NCBI RefSeq assembly: GCF_014650875.1
Contig: NZ_BMVU01000009.1
Span: forward strand, 114,830-178,829
DNA length: 64,000 nucleotides
Reading direction: 5' to 3'
Source of the DNA: Streptomyces minutiscleroticus
Lineage (GTDB): Bacteria; Actinomycetota; Actinomycetes; Streptomycetales; Streptomycetaceae
Below the pieces are notes generated by a model. That model saw only the letters and a list, made by a program, of their open reading frames with translations. It was not told the DNA's origin and searched no databases. The translations under genes were made by a program, and so were the position numbers. Numbering within the stretch: position 1 is the stretch's first letter; each line of letters begins with the position of its first letter. Of the stretch, positions 43,583 through 53,364 are shown one piece after another.

Positions 43583-43663
43583 GCGTACGGACCTCGGTGC
43601 ACGCCTCACGCGTACGGACCTCGGTACACGTCCTGCGCCTACGGACCTCAGTACACGTCCCGC
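43583..43663 (+). repeat. 27-base tandem repeat, three copies, over a gene end
   Basis: Units starting GCGTACGGACCTCGG at 43583, 43610 and 43637. The third includes the stop codon (43648-43650) and last codons of the nitrate reductase gene, so the array probably arose by duplication of the gene end. Confidence 0.85.
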
Positions 43664-46600
43664 ACGTACCGCTTGTCCGCGGCGAGCTGTTTGACGTACG
43701 CGGTGGCCTCCGCCTCGGTCAGGCCGCCGTGGGCGACGGCGATGTCCCGCAGGGCCCGGTCCACGTCCTTGGCCATGCGGGAGGCGTCGCCGCAGACGTA
43801 GAGGCGGGCACCGTCCCGGAGCCAGTGCCACAGCTCGGACCCGTGCTCGCGCATCCGGTCCTGGACGTAGACCTTGGCGCGCTGGTCGCGCGAGAAGGCC
43901 GTGTCGAGCCGGGTGAGGGTGCCGTCGCCGAGGAAGGAGGCCAGCTCCTCCTCGTAGTAGAAGTCGGTGGCCCGGTGCTGCTCCCCGAAGAACAGCCAGG
44001 CGGGGGAGCGGTGGCCGAGGGCCCGGCGTTCCTCCAGGAAGCCCATGAAGGGCGCGACGCCCGTGCCGGGCCCGACCATCACGAGCGGCGTCGCCGGGTC
44101 GGACGGCGGCCGGAAGTGCGGCGCGCGCTGCACGAACACCGGGACCCGCGTCCCCTGCGCGGCGTCGGCGAGGAACGGCGAGCAGACCCCGCCGCGCGGC
44201 ACGCCCCGCAGGTTCTCGTACCGCACGACGGACACCGTCAGCGACACCAGGTGCGGGTCGGTGAGCGGGCTGGAGGCTATGGAGTACAGGCGCGGCTGCA
44301 GCCGCCGCAGGACGCCCGCCCACTCCCGCGCGTCCGCCCGCACCGGGTACTCGGCCAGTACGTCGACGGCCTGGCGGCCCCAGCACCACTGGGCGAGGCC
44401 GTCCTTGTTGTCCGGGCGCAGCAGCCGCTTCAGCTCGTACCGGTCGCGGGTGCGGTCGCAGACGAACCGCAGCAGGCCGGGGGTGATGCGGGTGATGTCG
44501 AGGTGCCGGCCGAGCGCCTCGGCCAGGGGGATCTCGCCGACCCCGTCCACCGGCACGGCGGTCGCGCCGTCCAGGCCGGTCACGGCCAGCCACTCGTCCA
44601 CCAGGGCGGGGGAGTTGACCGGCCGGACGCCCAGCGCGTCCCCCGCCTCGTACGTCAGGGGCGTCCCGTCCGCGCCGAGGTCGAAGGTGAACCTGCGGAC
44701 CTCCTTGTCCGCGCCCGGCAGGCTGAGCAGCCGGTTGCCCACGAGGCGGGCGGTAGCGGTGACGGGCTTGCGGGACGCCGCCTTCGTGGGAGCGGGCGCG
44801 GACGTCGCGGACGAGGTGGGCGAGGAGGAGGGCGTCGCCGGGCCGTCCGCGGGAGACGGGCCGTCCGCGAGGGACAGGCCGTCCGCGGCAGACAGGCTGT
44901 CCGTGCCGGACGGACTCCCCGTGCCGGACGGACTCCCCGTGCCGGACGCGCCCCGTACGCCGGACGGGCCGTCCGTGAGGGCGGTGATCACCTGGTCCAG
45001 CCACGCCCGCGCGGACGGCTCGTAGTCCGGCTCGCAGTCCGTGCGCGGGGCGAGCCGCACCGCGCCCAGCTCGCCGAGGCGCCGGTCCAGCCGGCGCCCG
45101 TGCCCGCAGAAGTCGTCGAACGAGGAGTCGCCGAGGGCGAGGACGGCGTAGCGGACACCGTCAAGGCGCGGCGTCTCCGCCGTGGTCAGCGCCTCCCAGA
45201 AGCCGGAGCCGTTGTCGGGCGCGTCGCCGTCGCCGAACGTGCTGGTGATCAGCAGCAGATCGGCGCCCGTGGGCAGCCGGCGCGGATCGGCCTCGTCCAT
45301 CCCGACCAGGCGCACGGTGCGCCCGGTCGCGGCGAGCCGGTCCACGGCGGAGGCCGCGAACTCCTCGGCGTTCCCCGTCTGCGAGGCCCACAGCACGACG
45401 ACCTCGCGCACGGCGCCGGGCACGCCGTCCGGCGCACCGGGCTCGGCCGCGGGCGCGGACGACCGGGAGTGCATCCCGGCGAGCACGCCGTTCACCCACA
45501 GGGCGTGGTCGGGCTCGAAGGGGGCGTCCGGCGGCAGGACGGGGACCCCGGACGCGGACCTGCCGGAGGCGAGACCGGCGAGGAACCCGGTCAGGTACCG
45601 GCGTTCGCGCGCGCTGAGCACGGGGGGCGGCGGCGCGGGCGCGAGGCCGAGCGCGGCGGCGGCGCCGGAGACCTCCGCCGGGACCGCCGCGGCCGCCGCC
45701 AGGACCTCCCCTGCCGCCGCGTCCCCGCCCTCGCCGTCCTCCCGGGCCGCCGCCGGTCCCGGCCGGTGCACCCGCGCCAGCGCCACCGCGCATACCTTCA
45801 GCTCCGGCTGGAACGACAGCGGGTCGACCGCGTCGCTGGTCACCGCGTTGACGCTGAGGTACTCGCCGAACAGGTCGTTCCAGTGGAAGGGGGCGAAGCA
45901 GCTCCCCTCCCGCACCCGGTCGGAGACCACGGCGGGCAGCACCGCGCGCCCGCGCCGCGACGACACCTCCACCGCGTCGCCGTCCGCGATCCCCAGCGCG
46001 GCCGCGTCGCGCGGATGGACCTCCACGAACGGCCCGGGGTCCAGCCGGTTGAGCCTGGCCACCTTCCCGGTCTTGGTCAGCGTGTGCCACTGGTGCGGGA
46101 GCCGCCCGGTGTTGAGCACGAACGGGAAGTCGTCGTCGGGCAGTTCGGCCGGCGGCATGTGCGGCCGCGCGTGGAACACCGCCCGGCCGTCGGCCGTGGG
46201 GAACCGCAGCCCGCGGCCCGCGCCGCCCTCTCCGCCCGCACCACCACCCGTACCGCCCGTACGGGACAGGTCGCCCGTACCGCCCGTGCCTCCCGGTCCG
46301 TCCGTACCGGACGGGCCGGTCACGTACCGGATCGGATTGCGGTCCGGCCCGTCCTCGCGCGCGGCCGGCCACTGCACGGGCGTCCGGCGCAGCCGCTCGT
46401 ACGTCACCCCGCGCAGGTCCCAGCCGGTCGCCGGGTTCCACGCCCGCTTGATCTCCTCGAAGACCTCCTCCGCGCTCTCGTACGCGAAAGCCTCCCCGTA
46501 CCCCATCAGCTGCGCCACGCGCGCGATGATCCGCCAGTCCGCCGTCGCCTCGCCGGGCGCGTCCACGGCGGGCCGGGCGAGGGTGAGGTTGCGCTCACTG

Positions 46601-48045
46601 TTGACGAGGACGCCCTCGGCCTCCGTCCACAGGGCGCCGGGCAGGACCACGTCGGCGTACGCGTTGGTCTCGGTGTCGGCGAAGACGTCCTGGGTGACGA
46701 CGAACTCGGCGGCCTCCAGGCCCTCGATGACCGTCCTGCGGTGGGCGACCGAGGCGACGGGGTTGGTGCAGATGATCCAGCAGGCCTTGATCTCACCGTC
46801 CGCCATCCTGCGGAACATGTCGACGGTGCCCTCCCCCGCCCCGTCCGCGCGGATCGTGCCGGGCGGCAGCCCCCACAGCTCCTCGGTGAAGGCGCGGTCC
46901 TCGGCGACCAGCGCGGACCGCTGGCCGGGCAGACCGGGGCCCATGTAGCCCATCTCGCGGCCGCCCATCGCGTTGGGCTGACCGGTGAGGGAGAAGGGGC
47001 CGGAGCCCGGGCGGCAGATCGCGCCCGTCGCCAGATGCAGGTTGACCAGGGCGTTGGTGTTCCAGGTGCCGTGCGTGGACTGGTTGAGGCCCATCGTCCA
47101 CAGGCTCGTCCACTCGCCCGCCTCGCCGATGAGCCGCGCCGCCTCCCGGATGCCCTCCTCGGGGAGGCCGGTGATCCTCGCGACGGCGTCCGGCGCGTAG
47201 TCGGCGAGGAACTCCGGCATGCCCTCCCAGCCGGTGGTGTGCGCGGCGATGAAGTCCGGGTCCGTGTGCCCGTTCTCGTGCAGCAGGTGCAGCAGGCCGT
47301 TCAGCAGGGCCAGGTCCGTGCCGGGCGCGATCTGCAGGAACAGGTCGGCCTTCTCGGCGGTGGTGGTGCGCCGCGGGTCGACGACGATCAGCTTGGCGCC
47401 GCCCGTCCTGACCCGCTCCATCAGGCGCAGGAAGAGGATGGGGTGGCAGTCGGCCATGTTGGAGCCGACGACCAGGAAGACGTCCGCCCTGTCGATGTCC
47501 TCGTACGAGCCGGGCGGGCCGTCCGCGCCCAGGGACAGCTTGTAGCCGGTGCCCGCGCTCGCCATGCACAGCCGCGAGTTCGACTCGATGTAGCGGGTCC
47601 GCAGGAAGCCCTTGGCCAGCTTGTTCGCCAGGTACTGCGCCTCCAGGCCCAGCTGCCCCGACACGTAGAGCGCGACGGCGTCCGGACCGTGCTCGTCCAC
47701 GGTCGCGCGCAGCCGGCGGGCCGTCTCGGCGAGCGCCGCGTCCAGCGGCGCGGGCGCCGCCTCCTCGCCCCGGCCGGCCCGCACCAGCGCGGTGGCCAGC
47801 CGGCCCGGCGCGGCGAGCATCTCCGCGGTGGTGGCGCCCTTGGTGCACAGCCGGCCGGAGTTGGCGGGGTGTTCCTTGTCGCCGGACGCCTTCAGCACCG
47901 TGCGCCGGCCGTCGGGGCCCGTCCCGACGTCCAGGACCAGCCCGCAGCCCACACCGCAGTACGAGCAGACCGTCCGCACCCGGGTAGGCTGCACACCCTG
48001 CGTACCGGCCGCCGCGTTGACGCTCTGTCCGTTCTCCGCGGCCAC
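43648..48045 (-). CDS. assimilatory nitrate reductase fused to sulfite-reductase-type flavoprotein
   Basis: A 1465-residue electron-transfer fusion. N-terminal [4Fe-4S] domain with Cys27, Cys30, Cys34 and Cys67; molybdopterin guanine dinucleotide domains to about residue 770; flavodoxin domain ([18 protein letters not shown]) near 890; FAD domain with [14 protein letters not shown] domain ([15 protein letters not shown]) ending in the conserved RYVRDVY. NADPH electrons pass FAD-FMN-FeS-Mo to reduce nitrate to nitrite without separate subunits. Two low-complexity linkers are present, near 575-605 (Gly/Thr-rich) and 1040-1075 ([13 protein letters not shown]). GTG 48045. No nitrite reductase gene is in view. 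Confidence 0.92.
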   Translation of the reverse strand: MAAENGQSVNAAAGTQGVQPTRVRTVCSYCGVGCGLVLDVGTGPDGRRTVLKASGDKEHPANSGRLCTKGATTAEMLAAPGRLATALVRAGRGEEAAPAPLDAALAETARRLRATVDEHGPDAVALYVSGQLGLEAQYLANKLAKGFLRTRYIESNSRLCMASAGTGYKLSLGADGPPGSYEDIDRADVFLVVGSNMADCHPILFLRLMERVRTGGAKLIVVDPRRTTTAEKADLFLQIAPGTDLALLNGLLHLLHENGHTDPDFIAAHTTGWEGMPEFLADYAPDAVARITGLPEEGIREAARLIGEAGEWTSLWTMGLNQSTHGTWNTNALVNLHLATGAICRPGSGPFSLTGQPNAMGGREMGYMGPGLPGQRSALVAEDRAFTEELWGLPPGTIRADGAGEGTVDMFRRMADGEIKACWIICTNPVASVAHRRTVIEGLEAAEFVVTQDVFADTETNAYADVVLPGALWTEAEGVLVNSERNLTLARPAVDAPGEATADWRIIARVAQLMGYGEAFAYESAEEVFEEIKRAWNPATGWDLRGVTYERLRRTPVQWPAAREDGPDRNPIRYVTGPSGTDGPGGTGGTGDLSRTGGTGGGAGGEGGAGRGLRFPTADGRAVFHARPHMPPAELPDDDFPFVLNTGRLPHQWHTLTKTGKVARLNRLDPGPFVEVHPRDAAALGIADGDAVEVSSRRGRAVLPAVVSDRVREGSCFAPFHWNDLFGEYLSVNAVTSDAVDPLSFQPELKVCAVALARVHRPGPAAAREDGEGGDAAAGEVLAAAAAVPAEVSGAAAALGLAPAPPPPVLSARERRYLTGFLAGLASGRSASGVPVLPPDAPFEPDHALWVNGVLAGMHSRSSAPAAEPGAPDGVPGAVREVVVLWASQTGNAEEFAASAVDRLAATGRTVRLVGMDEADPRRLPTGADLLLITSTFGDGDAPDNGSGFWEALTTAETPRLDGVRYAVLALGDSSFDDFCGHGRRLDRRLGELGAVRLAPRTDCEPDYEPSARAWLDQVITALTDGPSGVRGASGTGSPSGTGSPSGTDSLSAADGLSLADGPSPADGPATPSSSPTSSATSAPAPTKAASRKPVTATARLVGNRLLSLPGADKEVRRFTFDLGADGTPLTYEAGDALGVRPVNSPALVDEWLAVTGLDGATAVPVDGVGEIPLAEALGRHLDITRITPGLLRFVCDRTRDRYELKRLLRPDNKDGLAQWCWGRQAVDVLAEYPVRADAREWAGVLRRLQPRLYSIASSPLTDPHLVSLTVSVVRYENLRGVPRGGVCSPFLADAAQGTRVPVFVQRAPHFRPPSDPATPLVMVGPGTGVAPFMGFLEERRALGHRSPAWLFFGEQHRATDFYYEEELASFLGDGTLTRLDTAFSRDQRAKVYVQDRMREHGSELWHWLRDGARLYVCGDASRMAKDVDRALRDIAVAHGGLTEAEATAYVKQLAADKRYVRDVY

Positions 48046-48273
48046 GTGCTGCCCCTCTCCGCTCGGTGCCTGGCCCGAGGAGCGTACGGACGGCCCGTTA
48101 CGCCGCTGTCACGACGCATGATCACGAGGGGTTACGCGAGGCACACAGCGGGCGGTGGCGCGATGTGAGGCGCGCCGCCGTCGCGGACCGTGTCGTTGTT
48201 GGGCCGAACGGGTGACTTGGCGTAAGAATTGCCGGGTGCAGGCAAACAGTGCGAGTCGGATCGGGGGGAGCCG
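48046..48273. other. divergent promoter region of nitrate reductase and sepF3
   Basis: 228 bases between divergent starts; contains GTTAC at 48097 and 48131. No operator could be assigned with confidence. Confidence 0.35.
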
Positions 48274-48663
48274 GTGAACAGCCACGACGTCACCGATGAA
48301 CAGTGGGAGGGGCTCGCCCAGGTCGTTCCGTTGCGCGGCCGGGACGCCTGGCCCTCCGCGGTGGACCACCGGGCCCTGCCGGACGCGGAGACGGAGGCGC
48401 GGCGGCGCTTCATGGTGCTCCGGGTCAACGTGTTCGCGGACGCCCGCGACGTCGCCGAGACGTTGATGGCGGGCATACCGGTCCTGCTGGACCTCACCGG
48501 GGCCGAGGTCGAGGTCGCCAAGCGGGTGCTGGACTTCAGCACGGGCGTCGTCTTCGGCCTGGCCAGCGGGATGCACCGGGTCGACAAGAACGTGTTCCTG
48601 CTGACCCCGAACGGGACCGAGGTGCGCGGACTGATGGAGGGGGCGGGGGTCCCCGGAGTCTGA
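48274..48663 (+). CDS. sepF3: SepF-like cell division protein (SepF3 type)
   Basis: A 129-residue SepF-family protein: VLRVNVFADARDVAETLMAG, VLLDLTGAEVEVAKRVLDF and STGVVFGLASGMHRVDKNVF correspond to the SepF core with its conserved glycine loop. It lacks the N-terminal membrane amphipathic helix and long linker of SepF proper, like SepF3 of S. coelicolor. GTG 48274 follows GGGGGGAG. Role: auxiliary Z-ring factor, not shown essential. Confidence 0.82.
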   Translation: MNSHDVTDEQWEGLAQVVPLRGRDAWPSAVDHRALPDAETEARRRFMVLRVNVFADARDVAETLMAGIPVLLDLTGAEVEVAKRVLDFSTGVVFGLASGMHRVDKNVFLLTPNGTEVRGLMEGAGVPGV

Positions 48664-49112
48664 CGGACGCGGAGCCGGCGGGGCGACACCGCCGCTGGGG
48701 CGACACCGCCGCTGGGGCGGCACTGCCGCCGGGGCCTGCGGAACGGGTGCGTCCGGCGCGGCCTGCGGCGAGTTCGGCGGACTTGCGGTGGCCTGCTGCG
48801 GGTGTGCGGCGGCGTGCTCGGCGGGCTTGCGGTGGGCGGCGGCGAGTCCGGCGGGCTGCGTGGGCGGCTGCGGCGGGCTCGATCGGCCTGCGTGCTCGGC
48901 GGGCCTGCGGCGGGCTTCGTGGGTGTGCCGGGACCGGCGGGACGTCGGAAGGCGCGGGGAGCGGGCGCGGTACGCCGTGTGACCAGGGCGGCGCCGCCCG
49001 GCGCCCGGCCCCGCTCCGGCGCCCCGCGGTACCGCGGGGGCCATCGCCCGATCGTAGGAAGACACCGCTGGCGAAACGGTTCGGCCGATCATCGGCCTTC
49101 TACGGTCCCGGC
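48664..49112. repeat. gene-free GC-rich region with short tandem repeats
   Basis: GGCGACACCGCCGCTGG-type units recur at about 48684-48725, followed by degenerate GCGGCGGGC runs. TACGGT (49100-49105) lies 7 bases before ATG 49113, a leaderless-type promoter. No gene supported. Confidence 0.5.
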
Positions 49113-50276
49113 ATGACCGTGCCTTGTCCCCAGGGGACCGCCGCCGCCCGCACCGCGTCGCGACCGGACCGGCCGAGCATCACGGAGCTGCGGCTCTCCG
49201 CCTTCGCCGCGCACAGGGGAGCGGCCTTCCCGCTCGGATCGCTCACCCTCCTCACGGGCCCCAGCGGCAGCGGCAAGAGCTCCGCGCTGCGGGCGTACGA
49301 GGCACTGGCGCGGCTCGGCGGCGGCGCCCCGCTGGCCGAGGTCTTCCCGGATCCGGCCTTCTGCGTGCCCGAGCAGGCGCGGCCCGACGCGCAGCGGCGG
49401 CGCGGCTTCCGCATCGGCTGCACGGTGGACGGCCCCGCCGGACCCGTACGCCTCGACCTCGCCGTCCAGGCCGAGCCCGAGCTCCGCGTCGTGGGCGAGC
49501 GGCTGACCGCCGGATCGCGGACCCTCCTGGAGACGGCCCTGCGCGACCCGGGCCGGCGCACCGTGCAGGCGGCCTGGCACACGGCCGGTTCCTCCGCCGT
49601 GACCAGGGCGCCGCTGCCGGACGACCGCCTCGGCACGGCCCTGCTGCCGCTGCGCGTCGCGGGCCGGACCGCGGAGCAGCGGCGGGTGCTCGCCGCGGCC
49701 GAGCAGGTGGTGGTCGCGCTGCGATCCGTCTTCGCGTGCGACCCGGTGCCCGGACGCATGCGCGCCGCCGTCCCGCTCGGCGAGGGGCGGCTGCTCCCCG
49801 GCTGCGACAACCTCGCCGAGGTGCTGTGGCGTACGCGCACCGAGTGCTCGCGGCGGCACGCGCAGCTGGTCGCCGCGGTGCGCTCGGGATGCGGCGGCAC
49901 GGTCCTGGACGTACGGGCGGAGCGGGCGGCCGACGGTTCGGTGCGCGCCGTGCTGGACCGCGGGGACGGGGTGCGCACGCCGCTCGGAGTACTGGGCGAC
50001 GGAGAGCTGCGCTATCTGGCGCTGGCCCTGGTGCTGTTCACCGGGCCGGGGGTGCTGGACGTCGACCCGGCGGGGGAGGTCCCGGCCGCCCTGCAGACGC
50101 TGACCGTGCTGGCGGACGGCTTCGACCGGGGGCTCGATGCGCGGCAGCGGGGCGAACTGCTGCGGGTCGCCGCCCTGATGTGCGCGCGCGGACACATCCG
50201 GCTGGTGGGCGCGGTGGGCGACGCGTCGTGGGCCGTGGGGACGGACGGGGTGACGGTGGTAGACCTGTCGCCGTGA
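49113..50276 (+). CDS. AAA/SMC-like ATP-binding protein
   Basis: A 387-residue protein. ITELRLSAFAAHRGAAFPLG and Walker A GPSGSGKSS (residues 49-57) are typical of RecF/OLD/SMC-like ATPases. The C-terminal part has LGDGELRYLALALVLFTGPG, replacing the ABC signature and Walker B, and a final HIRLVGAVGD strand. No coiled coil or Toprim domain, so it is a compact member of unknown role. Overlaps the MazG-like gene by four bases, so they are coupled. Confidence 0.8.
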   Translation: MTVPCPQGTAAARTASRPDRPSITELRLSAFAAHRGAAFPLGSLTLLTGPSGSGKSSALRAYEALARLGGGAPLAEVFPDPAFCVPEQARPDAQRRRGFRIGCTVDGPAGPVRLDLAVQAEPELRVVGERLTAGSRTLLETALRDPGRRTVQAAWHTAGSSAVTRAPLPDDRLGTALLPLRVAGRTAEQRRVLAAAEQVVVALRSVFACDPVPGRMRAAVPLGEGRLLPGCDNLAEVLWRTRTECSRRHAQLVAAVRSGCGGTVLDVRAERAADGSVRAVLDRGDGVRTPLGVLGDGELRYLALALVLFTGPGVLDVDPAGEVPAALQTLTVLADGFDRGLDARQRGELLRVAALMCARGHIRLVGAVGDASWAVGTDGVTVVDLSP

Positions 50277-50821
50277 CCGAACTGGATGTGGCGTCGCTGC
50301 AGCGGAGACTGGCCGCGTTCGCGGCGGCGCGGAACTGGCAGCCGTACCACACGCCCAAGAACCTCGTGGCCGCGCTGAGCGTGGAGGCGTCCGAACTCGT
50401 CGAGATCTTCCAGTGGCTGACGCCCGAGCAGTCGGCGCGGGTGATGGACGACCCGGACGCCGCGCACCGGGTGAAGGACGAAGTCGCGGACGTGCTCGCG
50501 TACTTGCTGCAGTTCTGCGAGGTGCTGGGCGTCGACCCGCTGGCCGCTCTGGACGCGAAGATCGACCGGAACGAACGGAGGTTCCCGGTCGGGGGCGGTG
50601 CCCCGGCCCCGGCTCCGGTCCCGGCTCCGGTCCCGGATCCGGCTCCGGTCCCGGCTTCGACCTCCGGGCCCGCTGCCGACCTCATCCCGGATGCGGATGC
50701 GGATGCGGATGCGGATTCGGAGTCGGGATCGGGGACAGAACCGGGCGTCGGTGGCGAGGGCCCAAGCGGACGTCGGGGGAGTGAGGGAGAGCGAGGTGAG
50801 CGAGGGGGATCGGGGGAGTGA
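50273..50821 (+). CDS. MazG-like nucleotide pyrophosphohydrolase with repeat-encoded tail
   Basis: A 182-residue protein. Residues 1-105 form a MazG domain with the metal-binding E-x-x-E helix (SVEASELVEIFQWLT) and E-x-x-D helix (VKDEVADVLAYLLQF); such enzymes hydrolyse (d)NTPs to monophosphates. From about residue 108 the protein turns into PAPVPAPVPDPAPVP and DADADADADSESGSG, encoded by tandem DNA repeats. Typical relatives stop near 115-120. GTG 50273 overlaps the ATPase stop. Confidence 0.87.
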   Translation: MTELDVASLQRRLAAFAAARNWQPYHTPKNLVAALSVEASELVEIFQWLTPEQSARVMDDPDAAHRVKDEVADVLAYLLQFCEVLGVDPLAALDAKIDRNERRFPVGGGAPAPAPVPAPVPDPAPVPASTSGPAADLIPDADADADADSESGSGTEPGVGGEGPSGRRGSEGERGERGGSGE

Positions 50822-50850
50822 GGGAGATCGGGGGAGTGAGGGAGGACCAG
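50594..50850 (+). repeat. three adjacent microsatellite-like tandem arrays
   Basis: CCGGCTCCGGTC units (50600-50660), GCGGAT hexamers (50693-50718) and GAGGGAGATCGGGGGAGT units (50781-50850). The first two lie in the 3' end of the MazG-like gene, the last runs past its stop. Confidence 0.85.
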
Positions 50851-50942
50851 GACAGTGAGCGGACCGAGCGGAGCAGGGCGAGCGAGGGGAGTGGGTCACT
50901 GAAGGGCTTCGACGCCCGTTGTCACTCTCCGAAGTGATGATG

Positions 50943-50969
50943 TTGTCCACATCGAATTGGTTGTCCACA
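50943..50969 (+). promoter_or_regulatory. pair of DnaA boxes
   Basis: TTGTCCACA, the Streptomyces consensus DnaA box, occurs perfectly at 50943-50951 and 50961-50969, direct repeats with an 18-base period. The surroundings are unusually A/T-rich for this genome. Lies 110-136 bases before the DUF6099 start. Confidence 0.65.
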
Positions 50970-51078
50970 GATTTCGGTCTTCCTCTGGCTTTTCGTCCCG
51001 CCGCACTTCACTCTGGGTAATGGACAGCGGAGTTCGGGCAGACGTGTGAAAGTGCGTCGGACAAGACAGGGGCAGCGC

Positions 51079-51834
51079 ATGGACGCGGTGCGGCTCATCG
51101 GCGCGAGCAGGCGTGCCCTGGCGGAGAGCCACGACACGGTCGGCATCATGACGGAGGCATGGCAGGCCCAGTCGCTCGCGCAGGCCATCGGCAGTCGTCT
51201 GGCCGTGTCCGGACCGCCCGAACTGCGCGGTGAGGCACTGGGATTGATGGAGCTGGCGGGACGCGGCTGCGGCGTCCTCGACGCTCCGGCGGGCGGTACC
51301 GAGGCACTGCGCGCCGCGCGGCTGACGGGCCTCGGCGACGCGCGGAAGACCCTGCTCGGCCTCGGCGGACTCCTCGGCGAGGTCGGCATGGCCCTCGTCG
51401 GCATCGCCGCCGCGGCGGACGACGAGGGGACGTACTGGCAGTGCATGGAGGCGATCGACGCCGCCGACGAATCCAGGGACAGGGTCCTGGAGTTGCTGCG
51501 CAAGCTCGCCGCACGGGAGGCGCGGGCGCGCTCGGCTCTGCCGGCGGGCGAACAGGACCGGTTCGTCCCGCGCTTACGCCAGGTCGAGGAGACACCGGGG
51601 ACCGGGGGGACGGGAGGGACCGGGCGCATACGGAAGGCCGAGGAGATACGGAAGGCCGAGGGAGCACGGGGGATCGAGGGGGCACGGGAGACCGGGGAGG
51701 CGTCGGCGGGCGGCGCGGCACCGAAGGTCCGGGGGATACCGCAGACCAAGGGGGCGCCGCAGGCCAGGGGAGTGCCGGAGGCGGTGGACCTTCCGGAGAG
51801 GCGGCGGGACGAGGAGCGCCGGGACGCGAGCTGA
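51079..51834 (+). CDS. DUF6099 family protein with TTA codon
   Basis: A 251-residue protein starting MDAVRLIGASRRALAESHDT; the first 160 residues are mostly helical (AWQAQSLAQAIGSRL, GTYWQCMEAIDAADE), matching DUF6099 as I remember it. The tail from about 170 is charged repeats (RIRKAEEIRKAEGARGIEGA). A TTA leucine codon at 51574-51576 (codon 166) makes full translation dependent on the bldA tRNA, hence development-linked. Function unknown. Confidence 0.72.
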   Translation: MDAVRLIGASRRALAESHDTVGIMTEAWQAQSLAQAIGSRLAVSGPPELRGEALGLMELAGRGCGVLDAPAGGTEALRAARLTGLGDARKTLLGLGGLLGEVGMALVGIAAAADDEGTYWQCMEAIDAADESRDRVLELLRKLAAREARARSALPAGEQDRFVPRLRQVEETPGTGGTGGTGRIRKAEEIRKAEGARGIEGARETGEASAGGAAPKVRGIPQTKGAPQARGVPEAVDLPERRRDEERRDAS

Positions 51835-51983
51835 GCGGCGCCGGGACGCGAGTCGGGCGTCGCGTTCCAGGCCGGTCGGTCGCCGTGCCCGTCACGGTCG
51901 ATCGCGGCCGCCGGTGCCGCCGCGGCCGGTGCCGTCGCGGTCGTCGCCGGTCCGAGGCGGGCGTCCCTTCTCCGGAGCGGGCA

Positions 51984-52151
51984 CTAGTCGGCCGTCCGGT
52001 CCGGTTCCGGTTCCGCTTCCGGGGCTGTGGCCGGCTGGCTGCGGAGGTCGGCGTCGAGCCGGGTGAGGTCCGCGTCGAGTGCCGCCATCAGCTCCTCCAT
52101 CTGCTCCAGCAGACTTTTCGGCTGCGCAGAGGGTGCGGCTTCCTGGGTCAT
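51984..52151 (-). CDS. small conserved hypothetical protein, 55 aa
   Basis: MTQEAAPSAQPKSLLEQMEE followed by LMAALDADLTRLDADLRS: one amphipathic, probably coiled-coil helix with a Pro/Glu-rich tail. ATG 52151 has a strong GGAGG 6 bases upstream. No family name known to me. Confidence 0.6.
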   Translation of the reverse strand: MTQEAAPSAQPKSLLEQMEELMAALDADLTRLDADLRSQPATAPEAEPEPDRTAD

Positions 52152-52440
52152 CGGGCCTCCTCGGCCTGTGCCCTCCCCGGAGGGGAGAAGCGGGGACGCG
52201 CCGGGCGACGGCCGGCGCGGGCGCCGGACGGTCCGGCCCCGCCCGAGCCAACGATCACTCTTCCGGTCGGTCACCGGGATGGGCTCGCCCAGCCGTGCGG
52301 AGGACGTGTTTTCACCCGACGGAGGGGCGGAGGGCCGAACGGCCGGGGGCGTCGGCGGTCACCGGGATTTCACCCGGCCGGGGCCGGGACACCGGAGGAC
52401 CGCCGAGGGCGGCCGGCGCACGGGAGTGCAGGATGGGGGT
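52152..52440. other. divergent spacer before the F420 oxidoreductase gene
   Basis: 289 bases, no gene supported. CAGGAT lies 6 bases before ATG 52441, a leaderless-type arrangement. Confidence 0.35.
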
Positions 52441-53364
52441 ATGGATCTTCGCATCTTCACCGAGCCCCAGCAGGGGGCGACCTACGACACCCTCCTCACC
52501 GTGGCCAAGGCCACCGAGGACCTCGGCTTCGACGCTTTCTTCCGTTCCGACCACTACCTGAAGATGGGTTCCGTGGACGGGCTGCCGGGCCCCACCGACG
52601 CCTGGATCACGCTCGCCGGCCTCGCCCGTGAGACCAAGCGCATCCGGCTGGGCACGCTGATGACCGCCGGCACGTTCCGGCTGCCCGGTGTGCTCGCCAT
52701 CCAGGTCGCGCAGGTCGACCAGATGTCGGGCGGGCGCGTCGAACTGGGCCTGGGCGCCGGCTGGTTCGAGGAGGAGCACAAGGCGTACGGCATCCCCTTC
52801 CCGAAGGAGAAGTTCGCGCGCCTGGAGGAGCAGCTCGCGATCGTCACCGGCCTCTGGGCGACCGAGGTGGGGCAGACCTTCACCTACGAGGGCACGCACT
52901 ACCAGCTCACCGACTCGCCCGCACTCCCCAAGCCCGCGCAGGCGAAGGTGCCCGTGCTCATCGGCGGCCACGGGGCGACCCGTACGCCGCGTCTCGCGGC
53001 CCAGTACGCCGACGAGTTCAACATCCCGTTCGCGTCGATCGAGGACAGCGAGCGACAGTTCGCGCGGGTGCGGGCCGCCGCCGAGGAGGCGGGCCGCAAG
53101 GGCGACGACCTGGTGTACTCCAACGCGCTCGTGGCCTGTGTCGGCAAGGACGACGCCGAGGTGGCCCGCCGGGCCGCCGTGATCGGCCGCGAGGTCGAGG
53201 AGCTGAAGGCCAACGGCCTGGCCGGTTCGCCCGCCGAGGTCGTCGACAAGATCGGCCGGTACGCCGAGATCGGCTGCCGGCGCGTCTACTTCCAGATCCT
53301 CGACCTCGACGACCTGGACCACCTGGAGCTGATCTCCTCCCAGGTGCAGTCGCAGCTCACCTGA
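52441..53364 (+). CDS. LLM class F420-dependent oxidoreductase
   Basis: A 307-residue luciferase-like TIM barrel. MDLRIFTEPQQGATYDTLLT, DAFFRSDHYLKMG and LGLGAGWFEEEHKAYGIPFP are typical of the F420-dependent branch, and PVLIGGHGATRTPRLAA provides the late cofactor loop. Uses coenzyme F420 for hydride transfer; substrate unknown. Single-gene unit. Confidence 0.88.
   Translation: MDLRIFTEPQQGATYDTLLTVAKATEDLGFDAFFRSDHYLKMGSVDGLPGPTDAWITLAGLARETKRIRLGTLMTAGTFRLPGVLAIQVAQVDQMSGGRVELGLGAGWFEEEHKAYGIPFPKEKFARLEEQLAIVTGLWATEVGQTFTYEGTHYQLTDSPALPKPAQAKVPVLIGGHGATRTPRLAAQYADEFNIPFASIEDSERQFARVRAAAEEAGRKGDDLVYSNALVACVGKDDAEVARRAAVIGREVEELKANGLAGSPAEVVDKIGRYAEIGCRRVYFQILDLDDLDHLELISSQVQSQLT

Noticed and set aside
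48091..48140. GlnR-type nitrogen operator before the nitrate reductase gene (GTTAC repeats)
   Set aside because: GTTAC/GTAAC occurs twice but the required spaced GAAAC partners are absent; not enough to call.
43537..48168. A 1543-codon open frame on the plus strand opposite nitrate reductase
   Set aside because: Typical high-GC antisense shadow: Arg/Gly/Val-rich, no domains, and the minus strand encodes a fully recognisable enzyme.
50943..50969. A replication origin
   Set aside because: Only two DnaA boxes and no dnaA, dnaN or gyrase genes; Streptomyces oriC has about 19 boxes.
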